Below, piece after piece: positions 33,873-45,037 of a DNA stretch of 64,000 nt (positions within the stretch are counted from its first letter, which is position 1; the number at the start of each line of letters is the position of its first letter). The notes under the pieces are model-generated. The model did not search any database and was not told where the DNA came from. It saw only the letters and a program-made list of their open reading frames with translations. Where the stretch lies: positions 1-64,000 of the forward strand of contig JAKMXF010000007.1 of assembly GCA_024704765.1 (NCBI GenBank). The letters are read 5' to 3'. A program made the translations under genes and the position numbers. The DNA comes from Oopsacas minuta (lineage: Eukaryota > Porifera > Hexactinellida > Lyssacinosida > Leucopsacidae).

Positions 33873-35061
33873 GATTAGAGCATTGAGAGTGTATATACTG
33901 CTAACCTTCCTGGGATTCCAAACCATATCCGAGGGAAATTTGCTATTTTTGCTATGTTTATGGATATTTTGGGGTATAATAGGGGATATAACGTGAAATC
34001 CAAGGAATATATTGAAAATCCTGGGATTTGGCATTGAAAACCCGCGGAAATATGAAAAAGGTTTTGGTAAGTATGTGTGTACTAAATGACTATATAGCTG
34101 TGCTATAATTATAGCATGTGTTAAATAACACAATATTTGGTTCATATTAAAATAGCTGCAGCAATGGAATTAAAGCAGACAACAGGTTGAAAGCGATCAA
34201 ATATTCTTAGAATATAATAATACATCACACGGCTTCTGTATATCGTATAGACTAGTCAGGATACGATAGAAACATACAGGTGGTGGATGAAGCAATCAAC
34301 TAACTTAGAACTGTCATGCAAAATGTACCGAATGTAATGAGAAATAACTCACGAGACAGGGATTTGAATGGGTGCTAGTCTCCTTGAATAGTAGAAGGGG
34401 TTTCTAACCAGTAACCAGGTTGCATTCCCGGTTGTTACATACAAATCTCCCAATAACCTTTTCAGTGACCTGAATCATAAAGGTTGCTGGGGATTTGTAT
34501 GTAGTCACTTAAGCTAAGCTGCTGATTAGAAACTGCTTTGTAGAAAACTCAAAATACGCCACATTGCGTTGCTATTCCCAAAATCTGTAATGTAATTACG
34601 TAAATATAGATTACAGAAGGAATGTATTTGCATTCTTTTAGATCTGACCATTAGAAAGAACCATATAATACAGGGCAGTAGGAGAGGGACCAATAATCTT
34701 TTGCTTCCGACGTCTCTGTAATATATGTCTGTCTCAAGAGCAAGTATTGATTACACAAAAGTAAAGGAATCTCTTATGAAGTTTAGCTAGCTGGAACAAT
34801 TCATAAAGAAACAGGATCAAGAGGAAATACAGCAGAACGGTTACATCTATTTGTGATATAAATATTCTAAGAATTCAAATATTTAACAGTTCACTAAAGA
34901 GAATCGATCTTCCATTCGATATAATAAATATGTATACCCAATTTGAATTTCTCAAGACACAACATACAAACCACCAGAACAGAGAACAGCAAATTACAGC
35001 AAATCATTTCTTCAGAATAGATAACAAGGGATTTCATAATAACTGATATAATAAAACCAAT
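33873..35061. other. upstream region of UBR, with a hairpin repeat at 34399-34533
   Basis: No gene. 34399-34462 and 34479-34533 are imperfect reverse complements (ACATACAAATCTCC / GGGGATTTGTATGT; GTTTCTAACCAG / CTGATTAGAAAC), a foldback repeat. The rest is unassigned; it presumably holds the UBR promoter. Confidence 0.55.
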
Positions 35062-36343
35062 CCATATATTCTCACTATTCGTATATTCTCACTATTCGTA
35101 TATTCTCACTATCCATATATTCTCACTATTCGTATATTCTCACTATCCATATATTCTCACTATCCATATATTCTCACTATCCGTATATTCTCACTATCCA
35201 TATATTCTCACTATCCGTATATTCTCACTATCCGTATATTCTCACTATCCATATATTCTCACTATCCATATATTCTCACTATCCATATATTCTCACTATC
35301 CATATATTCTCACTATCCGTATATTCTCACTATCCATATATTCTCACTATCCATATATTCTCACTATCCATATATTCTCACTATCCATATATTCTCACTA
35401 TCCGTATATTCTCACTATCCGTATATTCTCACTATCCATATATTCTCACTATCCGTATATTCTCACTATCCATATATTCTCACTATCCGTATATTCTCAC
35501 TATCCATATATTCTCACTATCCATATATTCTCACTATCCGTATATTCTCACTATCCATATATTCTCACTATCCATATATTCTCACTATCCATATATTCTC
35601 ACTATCCATATATTCTCACTATCCGTATATTCTCACTATCCATATATTCTCACTATCCATATATTCTCACTATCCGTATATTCTCACTATCCATATATTC
35701 TCACTATCCGTATATTCTCACTATCCATATATTCTCACTATCCATATATTCTCACTATCCGTATATTCTCACTATCCGTATATTCTCACTATCCGTATAT
35801 TCTCACTATCCATATATTCTCACTATCCATATATTCTCACTATCCGTATATTCTTACTATCCGTATATTCTCACTATCCGTATATTCTCACTATCCATAT
35901 ATTCTCACTATCCATATATTCTCACTATCCGTATATTCTCACTATCCATATATTCTCACTATCCGTATATTCTCACTATCCATATATTCTCACTATCCAT
36001 ATATTCTCACTATCCGTATATTCTCACTATCCATATATTCTCACTATCCATATATTCTCACTATCCGTATATTCTCACTATCCATATATTCTCACTATCC
36101 GTATATTCTCACTATCCGTATATTCTCACTATCCGTATATTCTCACTATCCATATATTCTCACTATCCGTATATTCTCACTATCCGTATATTCTCACTAT
36201 CCGTATATTCTCACTATCCGTATATTCTCACTATCCGTATATTCTCACTATCCGTATATTCTCACTATCCATATATTCTCACTATCCGTATATTCTCACT
36301 ATCCGTATATTCTCACTATCCGTATATTCTCACTATACGTATA
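35062..36343. repeat. large minisatellite, about 75 copies of a 17-bp unit
   Basis: The unit is CCATATATTCTCACTAT or CCGTATATTCTCACTAT. My hand count gives about 76 units, roughly half with A and half with G at the third base. A few early units begin TCG, and one unit near 35853 has TTCTTACTAT. 17 bp is not a multiple of three, so it is not protein-coding. Confidence 0.97.
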
Positions 36344-36889
36344 AGGAATTTTGAAGCGTATTCTAGGCTGAGAATATCTCCCATTCTTAAACGACGTAAC
36401 TCTAAACAAATCTGATAATATTTGCGGTCATAGCTGCAGTCAGAAATATTAACCTATCCAAAAAAACCTCTAAATTAATCAGTAGAAATAATGTTTTCAT
36501 TTTGCTATCACTCGTGAGTTCTACAATATTTGTACTGTAGTTATTGCTTATAAGAGTTGCAAAAGAAATGTTATAACAGATACCAAGTGTATTGTATTCC
36601 CAGGTTGAATAGACTTCCCTTTTACACAGGACAGGAAGGGCCAGATGACTTAAGGATTGTTGAAAATGTTTGTGCTTTGGAAGTCGAAGAATATTCCAGA
36701 AGAGTGTTCCGCAACCCGCCGCATGCAGCCTGCAAAGTTTTCAAATACCATACAATTGTTATACAGCTTATTGTATAATATATAGGTGCATTAGAATTTT
36801 CGTGTTGATTTTCTTTCCATATTTTACTCACTAATCAAAACGGAACTAAAATACATACCAGCATATCTTAGTCAATCAAATCCCTGAGC
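36344..36889. other. spacer after the minisatellite, nothing recognised
   Basis: Contains two overlapping opposite-strand ORFs of about 70 codons without recognisable features. Confidence 0.35.
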
Positions 36890-38260
36890 AAGTGCTTAAT
36901 TTGGATAATTCCTCTATGAAATTCGCTCCAGCGAGACGACCTGTCCCACACTCAGAAGAGGTCCCATTTCGGCTTCGAACCTTCATCTAAATGATTCAAA
37001 TATTCCTCATGAAGTAGAAGTTAATTCGAGTGATAGCGATTTGGAAGATACTTCATCAATGGCCCCCCCCAACGTTTTGATCAACTCGAACTGAATGATC
37101 TGATCAGGGATCTCGAATCTCGAAAGAATCTTCTGAAGTGCTGGCATCCAGGTTGAATGACAAAAATTTACTTCATCCTGGAACCAAGATTACATATTAT
37201 CGTAACAGAGAAAAGTCATTACTACCATAATTTTCCAACGACTATAGTCTAGTTTGGTGCAATGATGTTGGAGGGCTTTTAGGAGAAATGGGTGTACCAG
37301 AATACAGGCCAAATGAATGGTGCCTTTTATCAACAGTTCTACTACGAGTTTGAAATTTGTTTTGCTCCATAATGGGAACAAATATGCTTTTATTCCAATT
37401 GATCACTCTACCAGCATGAAGGAGGAGTACGAGTCAATCAAACTGGTTTTGGAGAAACTGAAATATCATGTCCATCAATGGGTGATTTGTGTCGACTTAA
37501 AGATGGTTAATTTCCTCTTTGACCAGCAATGTGGTTACACAAAATACCAATGCTTCATTTGTCTTTGGGATAGCGGAGCAAGAAATAACCACTGGACGAG
37601 AAAGAGTGGCCCTTGAGAAAGAATATGGTAGTGGGAGAAGTGAACATCATTAACAAACCTCTGATTAAAAGCAGGGAAAAGATCATTCTTCCAGCACTGC
37701 ATATCAAACTGGGCCTCATGAAACAATCGTCAAGGCTTTGAATAAAGATGGTTCTTGCTTCCATTATCTATGCAGTTCATTCTCTGAACTTAGCACCGAA
37801 AAGCTCAAAGCTGGAATATTTGATGGTCCCAAGATCAGAAAGCTCATAAAAAACACATCTTATATTAATTCCATGAATGACACTGAATCTGGAGCTTGAT
37901 CTGCATTTGTTTTAGTTACACAAATTTTGGGGCAACTATAAAGCAGAGAATTACCCTGAATTAGTAGGCAACATGCTCTCGAAATTTAACAATCTTGGCT
38001 GTAAGATGAGCATCAAGGTTCATTACCTACATAACCATTTAGATCATTTCCTCTAAAACCTTGGTGACCTAAGTGAAAAACAAGGAGAAAGGTTCCATCA
38101 AGACATCAGGGTAATGGAAGAGAGGTATCAGGGAAGGTGGGATATTCACATGATGGGAGATTACTGATGGAGTCTTCAGCGAGATTGTCCAGGCAAATCT
38201 CACTCAAGGGTTTCCCGGAAAAGACGATTTTTAGACGTTGATTGATTGTGTCTACTGTTT
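36890..38260 (+). pseudogene. decayed repeat-borne protein gene (family known from many invertebrate genomes, function unknown)
   Basis: Piecewise plus-strand reading gives collinear fragments of a protein I recall as multicopy in invertebrate genomes: ARRPVPHSEEVPF (about 36930), LNDLIRDLESRKN (about 37083), an open stretch at 37317-37616 (FVLLHNGNKYAFIPIDHST, WVICVDLKMVNFLFDQQCGY, CFICLWDS), KLKAGIFDGPKIRKL (about 37802), then GERFHQDI and MEERYQGRWD (about 38090-38140). Frame changes and stops separate them. The N-terminal zinc-finger part of the same family is at 50721-51080 on the other strand. Its repetition suggests a mobile element, but I cannot name the class. Confidence 0.6.
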
Positions 38261-38976
38261 ATGGAATGTTCTGATAACAATATTGCTCTTATGAAGACGT
38301 TTATGTTTATGGCAAAAAATTCTTACCCTATTTATTCCTTTATGCATATATAATAGAATGTTAATTAGTTGAAGTCAATCGCGGATATATTTCAAAAAGA
38401 AGAGCTGGTAGATCAGAACTGGGGGAATTTTTCGAATCGACGCACAAAATATACCCAAAAATAGGTCTAACTTCCAAGGCACTAAATAAGTGTTGACCAG
38501 CGTTATAGATGAATTTTAACATTATACGTTACAATCGCTAATTCCCGACGCTAGCACTCTAGTACAAACTCATGTAGGAATCGCGATAAATGAAATAAAC
38601 TGCGCAATTGCTCTTTTAACATGTATTGATGATGAAGAGTATATTGAATTTGTTATTTTCAAGAGTTCAAAGAAAATTCGGCTTAATTACCTTTTAGACC
38701 AACTGAAATAAGTAGTTGCCATTAAACATCACCAGTGTAACAGCTTAGATTAACCTCCAAACACAGTTTAACCTGGTATAGTCTGGGCTAGCCCAGATTA
38801 TACCCCGGAGTTAATGGTCAACAAATTATCATGTTATCTACTTGTAGAATACAAGCAATGCGTGTGGTGGCGACACTTTCAACTATTATAAATATATAAG
38901 AGCATATCTACTTGTTTGATCTACAAATTATATTTACTACATTGTTTTGATGGATGATCAATTCTACAATTAAATA
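38261..38976. other. spacer with a 30-bp palindrome (38775-38804)
   Basis: GGTATAGTCTGGGCT joined to AGCCCAGATTATACC is an almost perfect palindrome. A related GGTATAAACTAGGCTA patch lies at 40816, so the two may flank the integrase/OTU element. No gene seen. Confidence 0.45.
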
Positions 38977-40120
38977 TTGCATTTTTTTATTTCCAACGAA
39001 AACAAATATCCAGGAGAGATCTATAAACTTCCAGCTGAAAAACGAGTCAATGCGAATTCACAATTCAAACAAACTGTTAAGCCATATACTTTGAAGGATG
39101 GGGTTCTGATGCATGCTGAAAAGCAAGTGTTACGAAAAAGTAGAATGGACGCAGTACTCAAAATGTGTCATGATAACCCTGTAACCGGTGGTCGTTTTAG
39201 TAGTAACAAAACCTACCAGAAGATCGCATCAAGATTCTACTGGAAAGGTAAATATTTACTAATACTTAATTTAACATTCAATCCGGGAGCAAACTTTCGC
39301 ACCCAATGGGTAGCGCAATGCCACTGTTGGCATATTAAAGCTTAAGTAAATTCCTTAATTAGGCGATGCTAACTTACCTACAATCAATTGTTAGACGGTT
39401 GTTAATACATTTGGGTTTATTTTTTCAATAGATGTTGTCAAATTTCCCAAGATTCGCAATTGTAACGAATTTCTTCTGCTTATCATCCTGAAACAAATGG
39501 ACAACGGGAAAGAGATAACCGCACCCTGAAATCTGCATTGATGAAATTGGTAAATGAAAGAGGTGATGATCAGGATATGTATATCCCAGGAATATTATTT
39601 GCTTATTACACAAGCATTCATGCTTCTACGAAATGTACTCCATTTCAAGCGATGTATTGTCGTAGTGCGAAGCTACCAATTGATTTGTCCATTAAACCTC
39701 CAAAATCAATTGAGCAGGCGAACCCAAAAGTTTTACAGGCGTTTGGCATGATACGTGAAGCTATCAACGCCAAAATTTATCTTAATATCACAAACGCACA
39801 GAAACACCAAAAACGCAACTTGATAACCGTCATTCTAATAGTAAAATATTATCACCTGGCGCAACTGTGTACATAAAAACAGCAAGCAAATACATCGGAT
39901 GGGATCGAAAATGGAACCACGCTGGATAGGTCCTTACAAAATCATTGAGTTGCTAGATAAAGGACGTGCAATCCTAGAGAATATTAATACAGGTAAGAAA
40001 CTAAAAAATATCTATAATATTGCAAATTTTAAGGTCTATGATTCAAATAACAAAGCTGAAGATGGTAAATCAAAGAAAAGAAAACAATTTCAATATCACA
40101 TTCTAAGATTAAGAAACTAG
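38977..40120 (+). pseudogene. decayed integrase/transposase (zinc finger, partial core, GPY/F-like end)
   Basis: The start holds an HHCC-type integrase zinc-finger region (GGRFSSNKTYQKIASRFYWKG, about 39187-39246). The central core, including both catalytic Asp positions, is missing or unreadable between about 39250 and 39440. The last catalytic part remains in another frame (AYHPETNGQRERDNRTLK, about 39480-39533), continuing to about 39876. A GPY/F-like segment (EPRWIGPYKIIELLDKG) is at 39911-39961. At least one stop and several frame changes make it inactive. Such integrases occur in Gypsy-type LTR elements and in Ginger DNA transposons; no LTRs were seen. Confidence 0.8.
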
Positions 40121-40691
40121 AGTGTACGGATGAGCTAGTTTTAATTGGAGTTAAACAAGGAGTTAAACCATTCAACCCAAACAGACTGTTTTCTCCAATT
40201 TCCGCTGAATCTAGAAAAAAGGTTGCCAAAGTTCTCAACTTGAACATATGCAAGATCCAATACTTTGGAAAACCTGGCTACCTATCTAAACCCGCGCGGA
40301 TATACAGAACTAAATGTGATGGTAATTGCTATTTCCGATCAATAAGCTACATCCTAACAGGTTCAGAAGATAGCCATATTATAATTCGTAATAAAGTCGT
40401 CCATCACATGAGTGGTAGTTTGAGTGAAACACTAAGAAGTATCTTTCTCAAACGGTTGCCAATTATGTCAGCGAAAGTGCCATTGACTCCAGTGGTGTTT
40501 AGGCAACCGAGGCAGAAATACTGACCACAGCTAATCTTATTCAACATGATATCGTTGTGTATGCAAAGAGTGGAGATTCTATGGAATGGCTTACATACCC
40601 TGGATCATTTAGATTGACAGAAACAACAGAAACTGCATTGTATCTGGAAAATTTAACTGAACACTTCAACGTAGTCATTAATATACAATGA
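40121..40691 (+). pseudogene. OTU-type cysteine protease domain of the same element
   Basis: Following the integrase after a frame change, KPFNPNRLFSPISAE leads into an OTU deubiquitinase-like domain. The catalytic Asp/Cys motif is KCDGNCYFRSIS (about 40314-40349), and the catalytic His block is EHFNVVI in another frame ending at 40691. The frame shifts near 40490-40506. Both catalytic landmarks are intact. An integrase followed by OTU is reported, from memory, for some Ginger1 DNA transposons and some LTR elements. Confidence 0.75.
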
Positions 40692-41126
40692 TACTAGAAA
40701 CATAGACAATGTTTTTCCTATCTGTTCATTAGACCATAGATTCATTATTGTATTAGCAGATGATTTAGAAGAACTATTAATCACTATAATCTCATTGGGA
40801 ATTATTTACACAGGGTATAAACTAGGCTAATTTATAGCCTGGGGGCTAATCTAGGCTCAGAAGGTATATTCTGGTGGGGGATTAATTTGAACTGCTACAC
40901 CGGGATTTCAGAGACATAATCCCGAGAGTTCGGGAATTCAGGTGGAGAAGATTCCCATGGACGGATGAATCTAGTTACTTACGTTATCAAAATACATAAA
41001 ATTAAGACCTCAATGCAGTGGCGGTCCTAGAGGTCACGACAAGATAGATTCGTTTAATGGTTAATTAATACTATAGAATTAACACTGAAATAATTTGTCT
41101 AAGGTAATGAAAATATATTTTGTAAT
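40692..41126. other. spacer, repeat fragment near 40816
   Basis: Contains the GGTATAAACTAGGCTA ... TAGCCTGGGGGCTA patch mentioned above; otherwise nothing recognised. Confidence 0.4.
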
Positions 41127-42023
41127 CTACGTTGATAATTCATACCGAAAAGTAGCAGTCATTAAGATTGCTTCATACATATAGAAAGCAGCAAAGGAAG
41201 TAAACACATGCATCCACATATGACTGCTTCCTATTAAATCAAAGTAGCCAGGCAATATTTTTTCTGGTATTTTTGAAGCATAGAATATTCCTCCAAGGAT
41301 AGCACAACTAATTGATTGTAGAACCAAATTTTTGGTATTATAATCCACCTGCACATGAGTATTAAGGTAAATACTGAAGAGGCAAGGAAGCCACAGTAAA
41401 AAGATTGAGAAAGAGTAGACTATCACTCGAAATCCTTTTGCATTGGCGTCAGTAAGGGAAGCTACAGTTTTGATTGAAATTGTGCCTACGACTAATTCGA
41501 AAGCAATAACAAGGTATGTGTCAGTGTTTGCAAATTTGAAATAACTAATGCTAATTGCTAGACAAGTTAACATAAACATGACTGCCATGAGGTCAAATTG
41601 GTTGAACAGTTTGCTCCATCTTGAATGAGTGCAGAATACATGAAACATTGAGGAAGTACCAAAGCACACAGTGATCCCAAACACACCCAGTGAAAGTAGA
41701 ATCCTGTCCTGTGTTGTGAGTACATCCCAGTCAAAATCATGTTTGATAAATGAAAGTGGATAGGATAAGAAGTTTGATATGATACACAGGACAGCTAGTA
41801 CTGCTGGTAGAAAATGAGTCCAGAAATTGGCAGTTTCACAGTGCAACAATTTCATGCTGTTAACACACGCGGCAAAGGAGCCAGTAGGTGGACGGTGATA
41901 TTTAAGGATGTATGGATTATCTTTCAAAATCAAGTTATCTGACGGGATGTTATTATAGCAGAGGAGATCCTTCATTTCTTGTTTTCTAAATTCGATTTCA
42001 ACTGTTGTCATAAAAACTTTCAC
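41127..42023 (-). CDS. PAQR family receptor (progestin/adipoQ receptor), single exon
   Basis: A seven-membrane-segment protein of the PAQR (hemolysin III-related) family. At 298 residues it is of normal length. The N-terminal signature is PYILKYHRPPTGSF (about 37-50), then ETANFWTHFLPAVL. Zinc-binding positions of the family are in place: SSMFHVF (Ser124/125, His128), the Asp in FNQFDLMAV (Asp144) and HMWMH (His268, His272). Hydrophobic segments fall at about 70-90, 108-127, 144-162, 167-190, 198-221, 234-250 and 270-290. No introns. I cannot say whether the ligand is a steroid or something else; the short N-terminus fits the membrane progestin receptor side slightly better than the adiponectin receptor side. 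Confidence 0.9.
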   Translation of the reverse strand: MKVFMTTVEIEFRKQEMKDLLCYNNIPSDNLILKDNPYILKYHRPPTGSFAACVNSMKLLHCETANFWTHFLPAVLAVLCIISNFLSYPLSFIKHDFDWDVLTTQDRILLSLGVFGITVCFGTSSMFHVFCTHSRWSKLFNQFDLMAVMFMLTCLAISISYFKFANTDTYLVIAFELVVGTISIKTVASLTDANAKGFRVIVYSFSIFLLWLPCLFSIYLNTHVQVDYNTKNLVLQSISCAILGGIFYASKIPEKILPGYFDLIGSSHMWMHVFTSFAAFYMYEAILMTATFRYELST

Positions 42024-45000
42024 ATATAGTATAATTTAAATTAAGTAGACTGATAATTGGTGATAGAAAATATGTGGATATGTTTCGACTACCAATTAAA
42101 TAATAGTTTCGACGTTCATTTTTAGGAAAAAGCCAGAATAAATTCCAAAATATGACTAATTTGACTGAATTGTAAAATGAGAACTGGTGGATTTCTGTTT
42201 GTACTCGTAGTTTGAATAAGTCGTAGCTTCAAAATCTGTTAAATCAAATTGAGATGAATTTTTGTATATCAAATAAGAGCTACAGTAATTAGGGAGTATA
42301 AATATTTTTATTTTGAATTTGCATAATGGCAAAGTCAATAGAACATATTTGACAGTATTATGCATTGACCCCAACTCCAGACAATTCATATGCTAATCAC
42401 CTCACTAAGTTCTCCTTAGTCGATATATTCATAAAGCGAAAAGGCTTATCTGAGCCACACAGAATGAGTATATCATTCGTAACAACAGGTCGTGGTCTCC
42501 TGGTTTTGGTAAGGGATCACAATTTAGTGTGAATACTATTTCTGGACTATTTTCATTAATTGTGAGAAGGCAGTAAGACTGATTCTGCCATAATACTAAT
42601 CTAGTTCTGAGTAAATACTTCATGATACAGTTGGCTTATTCCACTTAAGAATATCAATTTTGGTACGTAAAGTAACTAACTAACCAAAATCTATGGAAAT
42701 ATAATGTTCTTAATTATTTCGTTAATCATAAGGAACATTTATGCTATTCTATACATCGATGCTTCAATGTGTTAGTTAACTGTAAGTCCGTAAGGATGAG
42801 GATTAGAAGTGTTATGGATTACTATAGGACAATAGTCAGCAAATTGTTCCTGAGATATGCGGATTGAACATACTCAAGATAGGGGGTGCAAGTATAAAAA
42901 GTAGTGAACCAAAGTTATAGATAAGTAGTAATGTAACACAAAATCTAATAAAGCTATAAGTGATTGGAATATAATAATATCAGCATTACCACAAGGGTAG
43001 ATCGAAGAAAGTTTTACAACGTACAATTTGTGATATATAGAATTTGTGGTAAAGTTGAGAGTTATGGCCGATATTGGTTATCAAAATCAATTTATTTGTC
43101 CTGTGTGTGAATATACTCCTAATGTTATAATATTGGATGGCATCGCAATGGGTACTACGAGACCTATACCTAAATTCATCCACAAATAGATGAAACTCAG
43201 CCAATTGTGCCAATCTCAGAGAGGTCATTTTTATCTAAGACAGGATTAAGGGATAAGCTTCACAATCTATGTGAAATAGGTATACTTGAATCGACATTCA
43301 ATAAAGTAATAGATTAAATCCCGCAGATTAACTTGAACACAAAAATATATAGGAAAAAATAGTAGGGTCAGTGCCAGCTCAACTTATCCCAATCCCTGGA
43401 GTGCTATCAAGCATGTCTTCCATCCTGAACCTTTATCGGGCCTGTTCCAATTGCTAAATATCCAGGAGAAAAAGGTGATTGGTTCCCTGTCCCTAGGAGA
43501 ATCAGTATCTCCAAATGAATTACCCTCTTTATACCCAATATGCTTACATTAGATATATTGATGAATTCAGTTTTACTTATAACAATTAAAGTTTATTTCA
43601 AATTGCATCTAGTAGTTGCTCCACTTTTATTGGTAATCATGAACCAAATTGACCACTTCTATAAATTGCCTAGCAGAAGACTCGTAGAATAAAATGCTCC
43701 ACTTGATCCACCAACTTCTCTAAACACTACAAGTAAGCAATTTTGTATATGTACAGAAAAAGTTACATAAATTACGCTATACAATAGGATGTTCTAAACA
43801 ACAATTTAGTTTGCTACTTAGAAAATCCCTACAAGATAAACAACTAGGCCACTGCTCCAATTCTGTATGATACCATCTTATGATAATGATACAAAGGAAA
43901 TACCTGATAATTGTTCCAAATCTTATCCCATACATTCTCATATTTCACCAGGATTAAAAATAATCGCTTGTAAACACCATATCTGTTATGGTTTTCAAAT
44001 AATGGAAACTTGATACGACGATTGTTATTTTTAACATGCTAATATCCTTCTTCAGCCTAAAGCCAGAAGTAAAAATATACGACAATGCTTGAAATTTGCA
44101 TAAGACCTGTATAATGAGGTAAGATTATTATATCATATCTAATGAGTAAAGTCAGTAAACACAGTTTTATATATACTAAGTATTGTACACCACGATTCTC
44201 ACTTTGTTTCTATTCTAGGGTCCACAATTGGTACTTACCAGTGGATCTCTGTGTCGCCCATGAAATTAGTCATCTAAGGGTGGGGACGATATATTAGATA
44301 ACATCTTCCTGCACGTTTTTGTTAACTCTCTATATTGAGCAGACTTATACAAGGACCTTTTCTTTGTACAAGATAGCTTCCTTCAGATCGCTTGCTTCTT
44401 AGCAGAGACTTGTGCTTTGTAAGAAGCGTCACCTAATACGGACAAACTCCCTTTTCATGTAAATACTATGTATGCCCTTTCTCCAGTAATATCCTCGAAT
44501 TTTGTTAGGACCACAGCAAGCTTGTGCTTTGCATTGGCTTTAGTCATGCGGGGCATGAAAATTTGGTGTTACGTATAGTATCCAATTAGAAGAAATAAAT
44601 AGTTTAGACTAAATACCGAGTTCTCAAGAGTCGAGATAAGAATTAATTTTAAAGAACAAATGAACTCTATAAACATACAATCTACAAGTTATTTAAAAAT
44701 GATTGTATAATGTGAATTAAAATATGAAATTTGAAACTCTGTTTAGGATAAAAAGGCATATTTATATTGTTTTAGTGCTTGTAATGAGTGCCTACTTCAA
44801 AAAATTCCATAACAAATAGTTATCATAGTGAGGAATTTTACAGTCTAGAACATATTCCGATCCTTCTATTTAGCATATTATAATGATATAATTGATGCTA
44901 AACACAATTTCCCAAAATCTACATTGAACGGCCTGAACTTATGCATGTGATACATGCAGTACAGGGCCTTCGTGTATTTGAATGCTATAGCTTTGGTTCC

Positions 45001-45029
45001 GTTCTATATTTATAACATTTTAGCATATA
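42024..45029. other. 3-kb gene-poor region
   Basis: AT-rich with only short shadow ORFs on both strands. I see no domain, tandem repeat or long inverted repeat. It could hold regulatory DNA or small exons I cannot recognise. Confidence 0.45.
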
Positions 45030-45037
45030 ATTAACAA

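Noticed and set aside
34365..34540. Possible tRNA-derived SINE
   Set aside because: No A-box/B-box pair or cloverleaf can be drawn; the sequence is better explained as a foldback repeat.
35062..36343. Possible CRISPR-like array or coding tandem repeat
   Set aside because: Units are contiguous with no spacers, and 17 bp does not keep a reading frame. It is a plain minisatellite in a eukaryotic genome.
36557..36831. Two overlapping ORFs on opposite strands after the minisatellite
   Set aside because: Short, mutually overlapping, no motif; probably chance.
38977..40691. LTR retrotransposon with reverse transcriptase
   Set aside because: No reverse transcriptase, RNase H, gag or LTR pair is visible, so I list only an integrase and OTU relic without choosing Gypsy over Ginger.
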